Positions 15,821 through 23,800 of a stretch of 37,489 bases of DNA are shown one piece after another. The stretch lies in contig CASFMW010000006.1 in the NCBI GenBank assembly GCA_949295935.1, forward strand, positions 1 to 37,489, read 5' to 3'. Under the pieces are notes generated by a model, which saw only the letters and a program-made list of their open reading frames with translations, was not told where the DNA came from and made no database searches. This stretch comes from an uncultured Pseudomonadota bacterium (GTDB taxonomy: Bacteria > Pseudomonadota > Alphaproteobacteria > RF32 > CAG-239). Positions within the stretch are counted from its first letter, which is position 1; every line of letters begins with the position of its first letter. The position numbers were made by a program, and so were the translations under genes.

Positions 15821-17842
15821 ATGGCACAAGATAAAACAGATAATCTGACAATTACCTTTGATGATTTTGAAAAAATAAATGACAACACACGCTTAAAATC
15901 AGATTTATCTCCGGCTGATATAAAAAAGAAACTTGAGAAAGAAGCTCAAGAAGCCGCTGCTATAATTGAAAAAAATAATATTGAAGCTCAAAGACTTTCC
16001 GAAGAGCTAAAATCTTCTCCTGAAAAAAAATCTGAGATTATTGAGAAATTATCTGCCATCAAAAAGAATAACGCTCTCTTAAGCACCAAAATAAAAAACA
16101 AGAATAATGCTTTTGAAAAAAATCCGGACGCTTATACAAATCTCTATAACCTAAAAGAAAGAATGTCCGCCAGTCAAGAAGACGATAAGATTAAAATGAC
16201 GATTGATAAAAATAACGAGCTTATGCTTGTTGTTGATAAAATGCAGCCATCGCCATTTTCTTTTATTATAAAAGATGGAAAATTAACTTTTACAAACAAT
16301 GATATAAGCAAAGATCAGGTCAAAGAGTTGATAAACAGCTTAGAATTAGCAGGCATAAAAAATTTCAAACTTCCAGATGAGATTGATGCTAAGTTAAAAG
16401 AAACGATTTCAACCGCTCAGCAAGAAATAAAGGCTGAAGAAGCCAAAAATGCGAAGCAAATCTCAGTCCCACAAAATATTATTTCTCCGGAATATGTTTT
16501 AGATAATCAAGAGGTTTCACCGCTGCCGACACTTCCTGAAATGAGTATATCTACACAGCAACCAGCTCAAAATACGACAGCACCTGCTCAAAAAACAAAA
16601 ATAAGTTATGCAGAGGCTTGTCGTCGCATGAGAGAAGATATTTTGACTACCGGTATGGCTAAAAAAAGCGGTTTAAGCTTTTTTGAAAAAGAAGTTGATG
16701 GTTGGAATGTCTGGGTCGTTTTTGATAATGAAAATCCAAATAATATGGATCAAGATGGCACAATTGATGATAAAGGAAATATAAAGGTAAGCCACAGCGG
16801 TGTATTTTACCTCAGAGATGATGGCAATGGAGGCTATGAAGGTGGTTATTCTATGCCAGGGAACAAAAAGGTTGATGATAATACGGCAGATCGTCTGGTC
16901 GGCTTGATGAAAGCCGGTGGTTATACTCATATAAAATTTTCAGGACTGTCAGATGCTGACAAAGGTGCATTCCGCTCAATGTGTGCAATATATGGTGTTA
17001 TTCCTGTAGGAATAGGTTTTAATGAACATCATGCCGCAGATATGGTAAGAAAGGCAGAAGAAAAATTATCAGACGCAGATGCTCAGCTGTTCAAATGGCG
17101 TTTGGCTCAACAAATGAGAAAAAATGCCGAAGGTGGAGATAAAGGTGCTGATATTTCTAAACATCGTACCTATGGTTATATTAAAGAGCTTGAAGGCAAT
17201 TATAACTTCAAACCATTCCGCAATGCCTATGATGACAGCCTAAAGCCATTAATGGAAAAAGAAATCCGTGGCGGAAAAGCTGAAAATGTTATCGGTGCAG
17301 CTAATACCATTTCCCGCATATTTGATGCTTATCGTGGTGGCGAGGTTGATGATTCAGAGGTCAGAATGGACTATGTTATGAACCCAAAGAACAATTTCTT
17401 CAGTGATGAAGAAGTTTCTGCCATTAAAGCCAAATTTGCAGAACAAGGACTGGAGTTTAAACCCGAAACACAGATGAGAAATCTTTCAACAGCTCAATTA
17501 ACTGCTATTTATGAGGCTCTGTTGCCAAAAGAAATTAAAAAGGCAGGAGAGGCTGTTAGGGAAGAAATTTCAAGTCCGGATATGACAACCAAGGAACGAA
17601 AAGATACGGTAAATGACTTTGTCAGCAAAGCCTATAGCTCAATTCAAAATATCAGTGGTGATTTGGATGCCAAGGGGGTTAAAGGAACGCGTGTTCCGAA
17701 CAGACAAGGCAAGTGCCAGCTAAGTTCAGAGTACTGGCCGCAAAAAACAGCACAAAACAATGATAATGAAAAAGACAATAATTCTGAAAATAACAACGGC
17801 AGAACGCCGCGCCCCAGCAGACCAGCAAGAGGTGGGCGTTAA
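15821..17842 (+). CDS. Large soluble protein of unknown function with two similar alpha/beta modules
   Basis: The protein has 673 residues and no signal peptide or membrane helix. Residues 30-120 are a charged coiled coil. Residues about 143-190 (FSFIIKDGKLTF...DQVKELINSLELAGIKNFKLPDEID) and about 328-385 (VFYLRDDGNGGYEGG...ADRLVGLMKAGGYTHIKFSGLSD) share the same order of strand, acidic turn, helix, AGxxxxKx strand, so they look like two copies of one module. After the second, GAFRSMCAIYGVIPVGI recalls LPD7-like domains seen in relaxases and polyvalent proteins, but only loosely. The last 40 residues are Asn/Arg/Pro-rich (ending RPARGGR) and likely disordered. The gene has its own promoter. 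I do not recognise the family; the LPD7 comparison is tentative. Confidence 0.85.
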   Translation: MAQDKTDNLTITFDDFEKINDNTRLKSDLSPADIKKKLEKEAQEAAAIIEKNNIEAQRLSEELKSSPEKKSEIIEKLSAIKKNNALLSTKIKNKNNAFEKNPDAYTNLYNLKERMSASQEDDKIKMTIDKNNELMLVVDKMQPSPFSFIIKDGKLTFTNNDISKDQVKELINSLELAGIKNFKLPDEIDAKLKETISTAQQEIKAEEAKNAKQISVPQNIISPEYVLDNQEVSPLPTLPEMSISTQQPAQNTTAPAQKTKISYAEACRRMREDILTTGMAKKSGLSFFEKEVDGWNVWVVFDNENPNNMDQDGTIDDKGNIKVSHSGVFYLRDDGNGGYEGGYSMPGNKKVDDNTADRLVGLMKAGGYTHIKFSGLSDADKGAFRSMCAIYGVIPVGIGFNEHHAADMVRKAEEKLSDADAQLFKWRLAQQMRKNAEGGDKGADISKHRTYGYIKELEGNYNFKPFRNAYDDSLKPLMEKEIRGGKAENVIGAANTISRIFDAYRGGEVDDSEVRMDYVMNPKNNFFSDEEVSAIKAKFAEQGLEFKPETQMRNLSTAQLTAIYEALLPKEIKKAGEAVREEISSPDMTTKERKDTVNDFVSKAYSSIQNISGDLDAKGVKGTRVPNRQGKCQLSSEYWPQKTAQNNDNEKDNNSENNNGRTPRPSRPARGGR

Positions 17843-19222
17843 TCAGAACGAATTCCTCTTTTTCAAAATTTGCTCAATCCGCTTTTCGATATCGCTAAGT
17901 TTGTTCTGCAATGCCGAAGGCGGATTTTGCTTTTGGGCTTCACTGACCTGCTTTTGAGCCGTTTCAACTTCTCCGATAAAAAGACTAAACTCGGCAGAAG
18001 CATAATTAGCATAAGCCATATTGTCTTGCATACCATAAGCCTGTGCCAACATCAGCCAAGCATAGGCGTTTTTGCTCTTAACCAAAGACTTGTTAAGCAA
18101 TGAGATAATAGTTTCAATCTCTTTGGGAGAGGGGGAATCTTCAAGCATGGCTTGTGCCAGATTGAGCTGAAAAGCTGCCGAATTAGGCAAGAGGTCATAA
18201 GCTTTTTGATAAGCAAGACGCGCATTATGAATCTGCCCGCTTTCAAAATAAATTTGCCCTTTCAGCTCCCAGAAAAAAGGATTGTTCGGTTCTTTTTCAA
18301 TTAATGTGTTAATATCACGAATTGCCGCCTCAATTTTAAATTCTCGAAGATTTAAAATAGCATGAGCATAAATCGCCGGCATGGAATTGTTGTTCGCCGG
18401 ATAAAGCTGCTTTGCCGCTTCGGTTTTATATAAAAAAGCAATAAGCTTAGCTTTTATCATCTCAAAGCGGTGAGAAAGCGTTTGATTGGGAGAAAAAGGA
18501 GATTTTTTTGCCGCTTCGGTCAAAAAAGCCACACGTTCTGATGTAATCGGATGCGTCCGAAAATAGGGCGTTTCTTCGATTCCGCTAAGCATGTTTTGCT
18601 GCTGAATTTTTTTCATAAAACCAAGTAAACCTTCGGGAGATTTCTTGAGTTTTGTTAAAATAGATAAAGCCGCTTCATCGGCACTACGCTCTTCTTGCAT
18701 TTGATAGCGCGTTATGTTGTGCAATGCAGAAGTCTGAGAGCCCAGAACCACAGCCATTCCGACATCGGCTCGACCACTGACAGCACCGGCAATACCGGCA
18801 GCAATTAGCGAAACCATGCTCACATTTTGCAGCTGCTTGCTTTTAATTTTAAGGCGTAAAATATGCCCGCCTTGAATATGCCCGGCTTCGTGAGCCAACA
18901 CACCTTCAAGCTGATTATAATTATCTGCAGAAACAAGAGTTCCTGTATGAACAAACATATTATTTCCGTCTCCCACAAAAGCATTAAGAGACGGATCTTG
19001 AACAATAAAAACCTTGTCGCGATTAAAGGGAATATTTTCTGTTTGATAAATAGGGCGCAAAATATCAGCTAAAAAAAGCTCAGTCTCTTCATCAGAAATC
19101 AGACGAAGGGTCTGAGCCTGTACAACCGAGCTCAAAAAGAGGCTTGATATAAAACACAATGTAATAAACAGCCTCTTTTTGAGAAAGGAGATTTTATTTA
19201 GCTTATAAGCTTGCGCCACCAT
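17843..19222 (-). CDS. Periplasmic M48 metalloprotease with TPR repeats (BepA/YfgC-like)
   Basis: The protein has 459 residues. A signal segment (hydrophobic core about 18-33, cleavage near VQA/Q) follows a 15-residue basic start. The zinc-protease motif HEAGH (111-115) and the downstream glutamate in EERSADEAAL, the third ligand, are present. Residues about 250-440 are TPR helices (FFWELKGQIYFESGQIHNARLAYQKAY). BepA-type proteins act in outer-membrane protein quality control and assist or degrade stalled LptD and BamA. The ATG at 19222 overlaps the rne coding end by 25 bases; no better start was found. Its stop abuts the stop of the 673-residue gene with no bases between. Confidence 0.9.
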   Translation of the reverse strand: MVAQAYKLNKISFLKKRLFITLCFISSLFLSSVVQAQTLRLISDEETELFLADILRPIYQTENIPFNRDKVFIVQDPSLNAFVGDGNNMFVHTGTLVSADNYNQLEGVLAHEAGHIQGGHILRLKIKSKQLQNVSMVSLIAAGIAGAVSGRADVGMAVVLGSQTSALHNITRYQMQEERSADEAALSILTKLKKSPEGLLGFMKKIQQQNMLSGIEETPYFRTHPITSERVAFLTEAAKKSPFSPNQTLSHRFEMIKAKLIAFLYKTEAAKQLYPANNNSMPAIYAHAILNLREFKIEAAIRDINTLIEKEPNNPFFWELKGQIYFESGQIHNARLAYQKAYDLLPNSAAFQLNLAQAMLEDSPSPKEIETIISLLNKSLVKSKNAYAWLMLAQAYGMQDNMAYANYASAEFSLFIGEVETAQKQVSEAQKQNPPSALQNKLSDIEKRIEQILKKRNSF

Positions 19223-21870
19223 GTTGATTTTTTACCTTCGTCTTTAGCATCATCACCAGCTTCAACGGAAGAACTTTCGTGGCTGTTATAAAGAATAACG
19301 GGCTCCGACGATTCGTTTACCTCCGAAGCTCCATTTTCAGAAGCCTCGTCATTAAAAGAACGACGTCCGCGATTCCGACGACGATCTCTTCTGTCAAAGC
19401 GATTTCTGCGATCACGTTTGCCACGCCCCTTACGGAAAGATTCATTTTCCTCTGTCTGCAGTGCGTTGTCAGCCTCTGCTGCCTCAGAAACGTCATTAAT
19501 TTCATTAGTATCGGTTTCTTCCTGAGCCGCATCTTGTGCTTCAGAATAAATATCATCAAAACCTTTAACCGTTTCAGCTGCAGGACGTTCATCTTTAGCA
19601 GACTGCTTAGGCGTTTTAATCCGTTCTATTCTAAAGTCCTCAACGCACTTCATGGCATTATCCGCGCTGATAAAAATATTCAAATTATAGCGCTTTTCAA
19701 GGGCAATGAGAGCATCACGTTTTTGGTTAAGAATATAGATTGCCACATCAGCCGGTACAAAAACATTAAGACCTGTCGCACGGCTCTTAATTCCTTCTTC
19801 TTCAATTGCTCTCAAGATAAGTGTGCAGCTAGATTCAATCGTGCGAACAAGACCTTTTCCGTGGCAGAACGGACAGACTTTATAATTGCTTTCAAAGAAT
19901 GAAGAATGCATTCTCTGACGAGAAATTTCGAGCAAACCAAAGCAGCTCATTTTAGCAATCTGCACGCGAGAACGGTCATCTTTCATAGCTTCTTTCATAC
20001 GCTTTTCGATTGCCAGATTGTTTTTGGGGTCTTCCATATCAATAAAGTCAACAACAATCAGACCAGCCAAATCACGCATACGGAGTTGACGAGCAATCTC
20101 ATCTGCTGCCTCAAGATTGGTTTTGAGGGCTGTCTCTTCAAGGTCTTTTTCTTTTGTTGCTCGACCGGAGTTCACATCAATAGAAACCAGAGCTTCGGTT
20201 GGATTAATAACAAGATAACCGCCGGATTCGAGTTGAACATTGGTATCATGAAGCTTGTCCAGCTGAGATTCTACCTGAAAACGCTGGAATAAAGGCAAGT
20301 CATTTTTGCGGTTGCTTTTAATTTTGCGCATATTTTGCGGCGCCAGCATTTTAATAAAATCACGAGCCGTACGATAAGCATTATCCCCGTCAACAATAAC
20401 TTCTGCCATGTCACGAGTAAACATATCACGCAAAGCACGCTTAATCAAATTTCCTTCTTCGTGGATGAGGATAGGCGCTTTTGACTTTAATGCCGCAACA
20501 CGAATGTTATTCCATGTACGAATAAGATAGTTATAGTCGCGCACAATATCTGCTTTTGATTTTTCTTCACCGGCGGTACGAACAATCATAGACATATCCA
20601 TGGTCAAAGGCAGCTCTTTAACAATGTCTTTCAAACGTTTACGGTCAGTAGCATTTGTAATTTTGCGTGAGACACCGCCGCTTTTAATTCTGTTCGGCAT
20701 CAAAACGCAATAACGTCCGGCCAAAGAAATATAAGTGGTTAGGGCCGCACCTTTATTGCCGCGCTCTTCTTTAACCACTTGAACCAACAAAATCTGTCCT
20801 TCTTTGATAACATCTTGAATGGTGCTTCTGTGATAAAGTTTTCTGACTTTAAGCAGCTTGCGCTGGAGCTCAAAGTCAACTTCCATATCGTCATCATCAT
20901 CGTCATCATCAGCCACCTCGGCAGAAGCATCGGTTGAATCGGCAATGCTTTTGTTTACCCTTTCGTCTTTTTGAGAATCATTGCAAGGAGCAGTGTCAAT
21001 CTGATTGGTGACAACTTCATCGTTATCTTCATGATCTGCTTCACCTGAAACGGATTCGTCCCCGTCTGCAGCATCTTTGCTCAAAACTTTGAGCTCTTCT
21101 TTAGGGGCAGAAAATTTTCTGCGGCGAAAACGTTTTTTGCCATGATGAGGATGCTTTGATTTATTTTCACCATCGCTATTTTCAGTAGTTGCGATAGCCT
21201 CGGTGGACGCATCTTCAGATTCTGCAATCTCGGTATTTTCTGAAGCTGTGTCATTAGAAGCAATTTCTTCTGCGTTGACATGATTATCAGCGGCTTCAGC
21301 AGAAATTGTCTCATTTTCGAAAGAAACTTCTTCAACCTCAATCGGGGTTTGAACCTCAAGAGAAACTTGATTCTCCATTTCGGGAACAACGCTTTCGACA
21401 GACATAGAAACTTCTTCCGAAGCAGCCACCTCTTCACCGGCGGCATTTTTTTCTGCCTGAGCAGCGGCAGCAGCAGCTTCAGCCTCAGCCTTAAGGCGCT
21501 CTTCGCGACGACGCGCTTTTTCGGCGCGGATTTTCTCTCTCTCAGCTTCTTTATCTTTAAGATATTGTCTTTTTGCTTCGATAATATCATCAACTTCTTT
21601 ATCGACTTCTGCAATAATCTCATCAGAGATATTATAATAATCGGGATGAATTTCTCCAAAAGCCAAAAATCCGTGACGATTCCCACCATAATCAACAAAA
21701 GCAGCCTGAAGCGAAGGCTCAATTCTCATAACTTTTGCGAGATAAATATTTCCTTTGATTTGTTTGCGATTAGTTGATTCGAACTCAACATCTTCAATTT
21801 TGTTTCCGTCAACGACGACCACTCTTGTTTCTTCGGGTTGGGTATCGTCGATGAGCATTCTTTTAACCAT
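19198..21870 (-). CDS. rne: Ribonuclease E with a long insertion in the S1 domain
   Basis: The protein has 890 residues from the ATG at 21870, which follows GGGAG; a frame reaching 22011 adds 47 unconserved residues. RNase E starts mRNA decay and processes rRNA and tRNA precursors. The S1 domain begins at about residue 36 (KQIKGNIYLAKV) and is split by a charged, low-complexity insertion at about 81-345, including an Arg/Ala helix and a run of eight Asp. The second half resumes at QDVIKEGQILLVQVVKEERG. Catalytic aspartates are D565 (SIDVNSG) and D608 (VVDFID); the zinc-link is CPFC (666-669). The short C-terminal arm has an Arg-rich patch (813-837) likely to bind RNA and ends STWWRKLIS, resembling the GWW motif that recruits PNPase in Caulobacter. 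Confidence 0.95.
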   Translation of the reverse strand: MVKRMLIDDTQPEETRVVVVDGNKIEDVEFESTNRKQIKGNIYLAKVMRIEPSLQAAFVDYGGNRHGFLAFGEIHPDYYNISDEIIAEVDKEVDDIIEAKRQYLKDKEAEREKIRAEKARRREERLKAEAEAAAAAAQAEKNAAGEEVAASEEVSMSVESVVPEMENQVSLEVQTPIEVEEVSFENETISAEAADNHVNAEEIASNDTASENTEIAESEDASTEAIATTENSDGENKSKHPHHGKKRFRRRKFSAPKEELKVLSKDAADGDESVSGEADHEDNDEVVTNQIDTAPCNDSQKDERVNKSIADSTDASAEVADDDDDDDDMEVDFELQRKLLKVRKLYHRSTIQDVIKEGQILLVQVVKEERGNKGAALTTYISLAGRYCVLMPNRIKSGGVSRKITNATDRKRLKDIVKELPLTMDMSMIVRTAGEEKSKADIVRDYNYLIRTWNNIRVAALKSKAPILIHEEGNLIKRALRDMFTRDMAEVIVDGDNAYRTARDFIKMLAPQNMRKIKSNRKNDLPLFQRFQVESQLDKLHDTNVQLESGGYLVINPTEALVSIDVNSGRATKEKDLEETALKTNLEAADEIARQLRMRDLAGLIVVDFIDMEDPKNNLAIEKRMKEAMKDDRSRVQIAKMSCFGLLEISRQRMHSSFFESNYKVCPFCHGKGLVRTIESSCTLILRAIEEEGIKSRATGLNVFVPADVAIYILNQKRDALIALEKRYNLNIFISADNAMKCVEDFRIERIKTPKQSAKDERPAAETVKGFDDIYSEAQDAAQEETDTNEINDVSEAAEADNALQTEENESFRKGRGKRDRRNRFDRRDRRRNRGRRSFNDEASENGASEVNESSEPVILYNSHESSSVEAGDDAKDEGKKSTWWRKLIS

Positions 21871-22353
21871 AATAAACTCCCAATAAAACAGCACGCGCAA
21901 AGGCGGCAGATTATAAACACTGAGGGCAGGCCAAAAAAAGAATTGATAAAACACACGTCGTCCATAGCGCCATAAGCATAAAAAACGACAATAGCGAAGG
22001 AATCTCCGCAAAAAAACCCAGTTCTGCTACCAAAACAAAACAGAGGCTACCAAAAATCTTTTTTTTCCGAACAGCGCTGAATTATTCTTGCTTATTTATG
22101 TCGCTTTCGGAGCAAACCCTATAAAAAACTTTTCACATTGTTATGATTGTTTTCAAAAAGCATAGAGGCGTCAAAAACATTTGAAACTATACACAAAGAA
22201 GAACGCCGAGTAACACAAAGAAAACTCATAACAAACAACAGAATATACGAATTGTTTAAAAAAACAACAAATTTTTGCAAAAAAGCAATATATTTTTTAT
22301 TAACGCAATGGTAAGAACTATGAGATAGAATAAAAAGAAGAAAATGGCAGAGA
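21871..22353. other. 483-bp divergent intergenic region between rne and the amidase gene
   Basis: No open frame here is convincing. On the minus strand TATAAT (21915-21910) could serve rne, giving a leader of only about 35 bases, but its -35 match is poor; a start further upstream would give a longer leader like that used for rne autoregulation in E. coli. A direct repeat GCTACCAAAA occurs at 22026-22035 and 22046-22055, exactly 20 bases apart. The 100 bases before the amidase ATG are AT-rich, with no clear promoter consensus. A six-codon frame (22344-22364, MAENDD) overlaps the amidase start. Confidence 0.5.
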
Positions 22354-23610
22354 ATGATGATTGAAAAATTAAAACATATGGGAATAATTGGCGGAAAGTG
22401 GCTAAAAACCATTTTGCCGTTATTTTTGCTTATGTTTGCCTTGCTGCTCAGTCATTCAGCCAAAGCAGATGAAATCAGCTCATTGAGAATAGGTCAAGGT
22501 GTCGGAACAGTCCGCATAGTCCTAGATTCGGACAGCAAATTTGAATATAAGGCCTTTTTACTGGGCACACCATCAAGATTGGTTATTGACACTTATGGGA
22601 TAGATATCAATCCGGATATAGAACATCAAATCACCAAAAATAATTTAATCAAGTCAGGGCGCATCGGCACCATAGAAAGTGATGGCCGTCGCATAGTGTT
22701 TGATTTAGCCAAGCCTGCCGTCATTAAAAAGGCTTTTATGCTTGCACCGCAAAGCAATTTTGGCTGGCGATTTGTGATTGATGTGGAGTTGGTTTCGCAA
22801 AGAGAGTTTAATTCAAAAATCGGCACCAGCCATGCTTATACCAGCCAGGATAATCCCAAAAGCTATGCCGAAAGAAAAACACAAAAAAGCAGTGAGCCCA
22901 AAAACAGCGAAAGCACCAAAAAAGTGATTGTGCTTGATCCTGGGCACGGCGGCAAAGACCCCGGAGCAATCGGCTATTCGGGCATGTATGAAAAAAACAT
23001 TACGCTGGCCATGGGCAAAGAGCTTAAAACCATGCTTGATAAAACCGGAAAATATAAGGTTTACCTAACCCGCAGCACCGACAAATTTATTCCTTTGCGC
23101 GACAGAGTAAAAATCGCCAGAAAATATAAGGCAGATTTGTTTATTTCTCTGCATGCTGATAGTACCAAAAATCGTAGCGCCAAAGGTCTATCGGTTTATA
23201 CCTTGTCCGAAACCGCATCAGATAAAGAAGCTGCAGCTTTGGCTGAACGCGAAAATAAAGCCGATGTTATTGCCGGTCTTAACCTAGTGGAGCATTCAAA
23301 AGAAGTGTCTGATATTTTAATAAATCTGGCACAAAGAGAAACAATGAACCGCTCATCAGAATTTGCAACTTTTATGGTGCAGGAAATGAGAGACGAAGCA
23401 AAGCTTGTAAATGATACCCATCGTTTTGCCGGCTTTGCGGTGTTAAAAGCCCCCGATGTTCCGTCTGTTTTGCTCGAAATGGGGTATTTGTCAAACCGCG
23501 TTGAAGAGAGGTTGCTCAAACAACAAAGTTATCGCAAAAAGCTTGCCGCTGCCACCACTAGAGCTATAAACCGCTATTTTGAAAATATGAAACACGCTTC
23601 ATTATTCTAA
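22354..23610 (+). CDS. N-acetylmuramoyl-L-alanine amidase (AmiC-like, AMIN plus Amidase_3)
   Basis: The protein has 418 residues. It cleaves the amide bond between MurNAc and the peptide stem and helps separate daughter cells. A signal peptide spans about residues 1-38 (cleavage near AKA/D). An AMIN-type beta domain follows (about 40-150, SSLRIGQGVGTVRIVLDSD), then a Ser/Lys linker. The catalytic domain starts VIVLDPGHGGKDPGA with zinc ligands H198, E213 and H267 (FISLHADS), and has the catalytic glutamate in VLLEMGYLSN. The rne-amidase adjacency is common in Alphaproteobacteria; the penicillin-binding protein gene that often follows is missing here. Confidence 0.94.
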   Translation: MMIEKLKHMGIIGGKWLKTILPLFLLMFALLLSHSAKADEISSLRIGQGVGTVRIVLDSDSKFEYKAFLLGTPSRLVIDTYGIDINPDIEHQITKNNLIKSGRIGTIESDGRRIVFDLAKPAVIKKAFMLAPQSNFGWRFVIDVELVSQREFNSKIGTSHAYTSQDNPKSYAERKTQKSSEPKNSESTKKVIVLDPGHGGKDPGAIGYSGMYEKNITLAMGKELKTMLDKTGKYKVYLTRSTDKFIPLRDRVKIARKYKADLFISLHADSTKNRSAKGLSVYTLSETASDKEAAALAERENKADVIAGLNLVEHSKEVSDILINLAQRETMNRSSEFATFMVQEMRDEAKLVNDTHRFAGFAVLKAPDVPSVLLEMGYLSNRVEERLLKQQSYRKKLAAATTRAINRYFENMKHASLF

Positions 23611-23744
23611 GTATAATGAAACTTTCTAAAAGTAAATATTTCCCAGTACATTAGAACTAAATAAATTATAGATTACGCTAGTTCTTGACGGAGTTTAATA
23701 ACCACCTTTCTAATTAGGCTCAAGTAAGCCTCGGGTAAGAAATA

Positions 23745-23780
23745 AATAAAAAAAACTGCGGAGTATTTTCTCCGCAGTTT
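23745..23780 (-). terminator. Rho-independent terminator of glgP
   Basis: AAACTGCGGAG (23753-23763) pairs perfectly with CTCCGCAGTTT (23770-23780) around a 6-base loop. Read on the minus strand it is followed by T8, then ATTTATTT, so it serves glycogen phosphorylase. The interval 23611-23744 has only a loose inverted repeat (AGAACTA 23653 / TAGTTCT 23679) and no gene. Confidence 0.9.
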
Positions 23781-23800
23781 CAAATAAAAGCCCAACAAAA

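Noticed and set aside
19279..19902. 207-codon open frame on the plus strand opposite rne
   Set aside because: It is antisense to conserved RNase E coding sequence, has no family resemblance and no ribosome-binding site. Such shadows are common in long genes.
20895..20925. CATC/ATC tandem repeats as a microsatellite
   Set aside because: They are codons for the eight-Asp run in RNase E and need no separate explanation.
21770..21790. GATTCGAACTC resembling a tRNA T-loop
   Set aside because: It sits inside the rne reading frame with no acceptor or anticodon stem around it. No other tRNA-like block was found in the window.
21871..22011. 47-codon upstream extension of the rne frame
   Set aside because: The extension is rich in aromatic and basic residues with no RNase E similarity. 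The ATG at 21870 has GGGAG and the conserved MxKRMLID-type start.
22344..22364. Six-codon upstream frame (MAENDD) overlapping the amidase start
   Set aside because: It is very short, lacks a clear ribosome-binding site and is easily explained by chance.
23653..23685. Inverted repeat AGAACTA / TAGTTCT after the amidase gene
   Set aside because: A 7-bp stem with a 19-base AT-rich loop and no T run is too weak for a terminator, and there is no sign of an insertion-sequence end.
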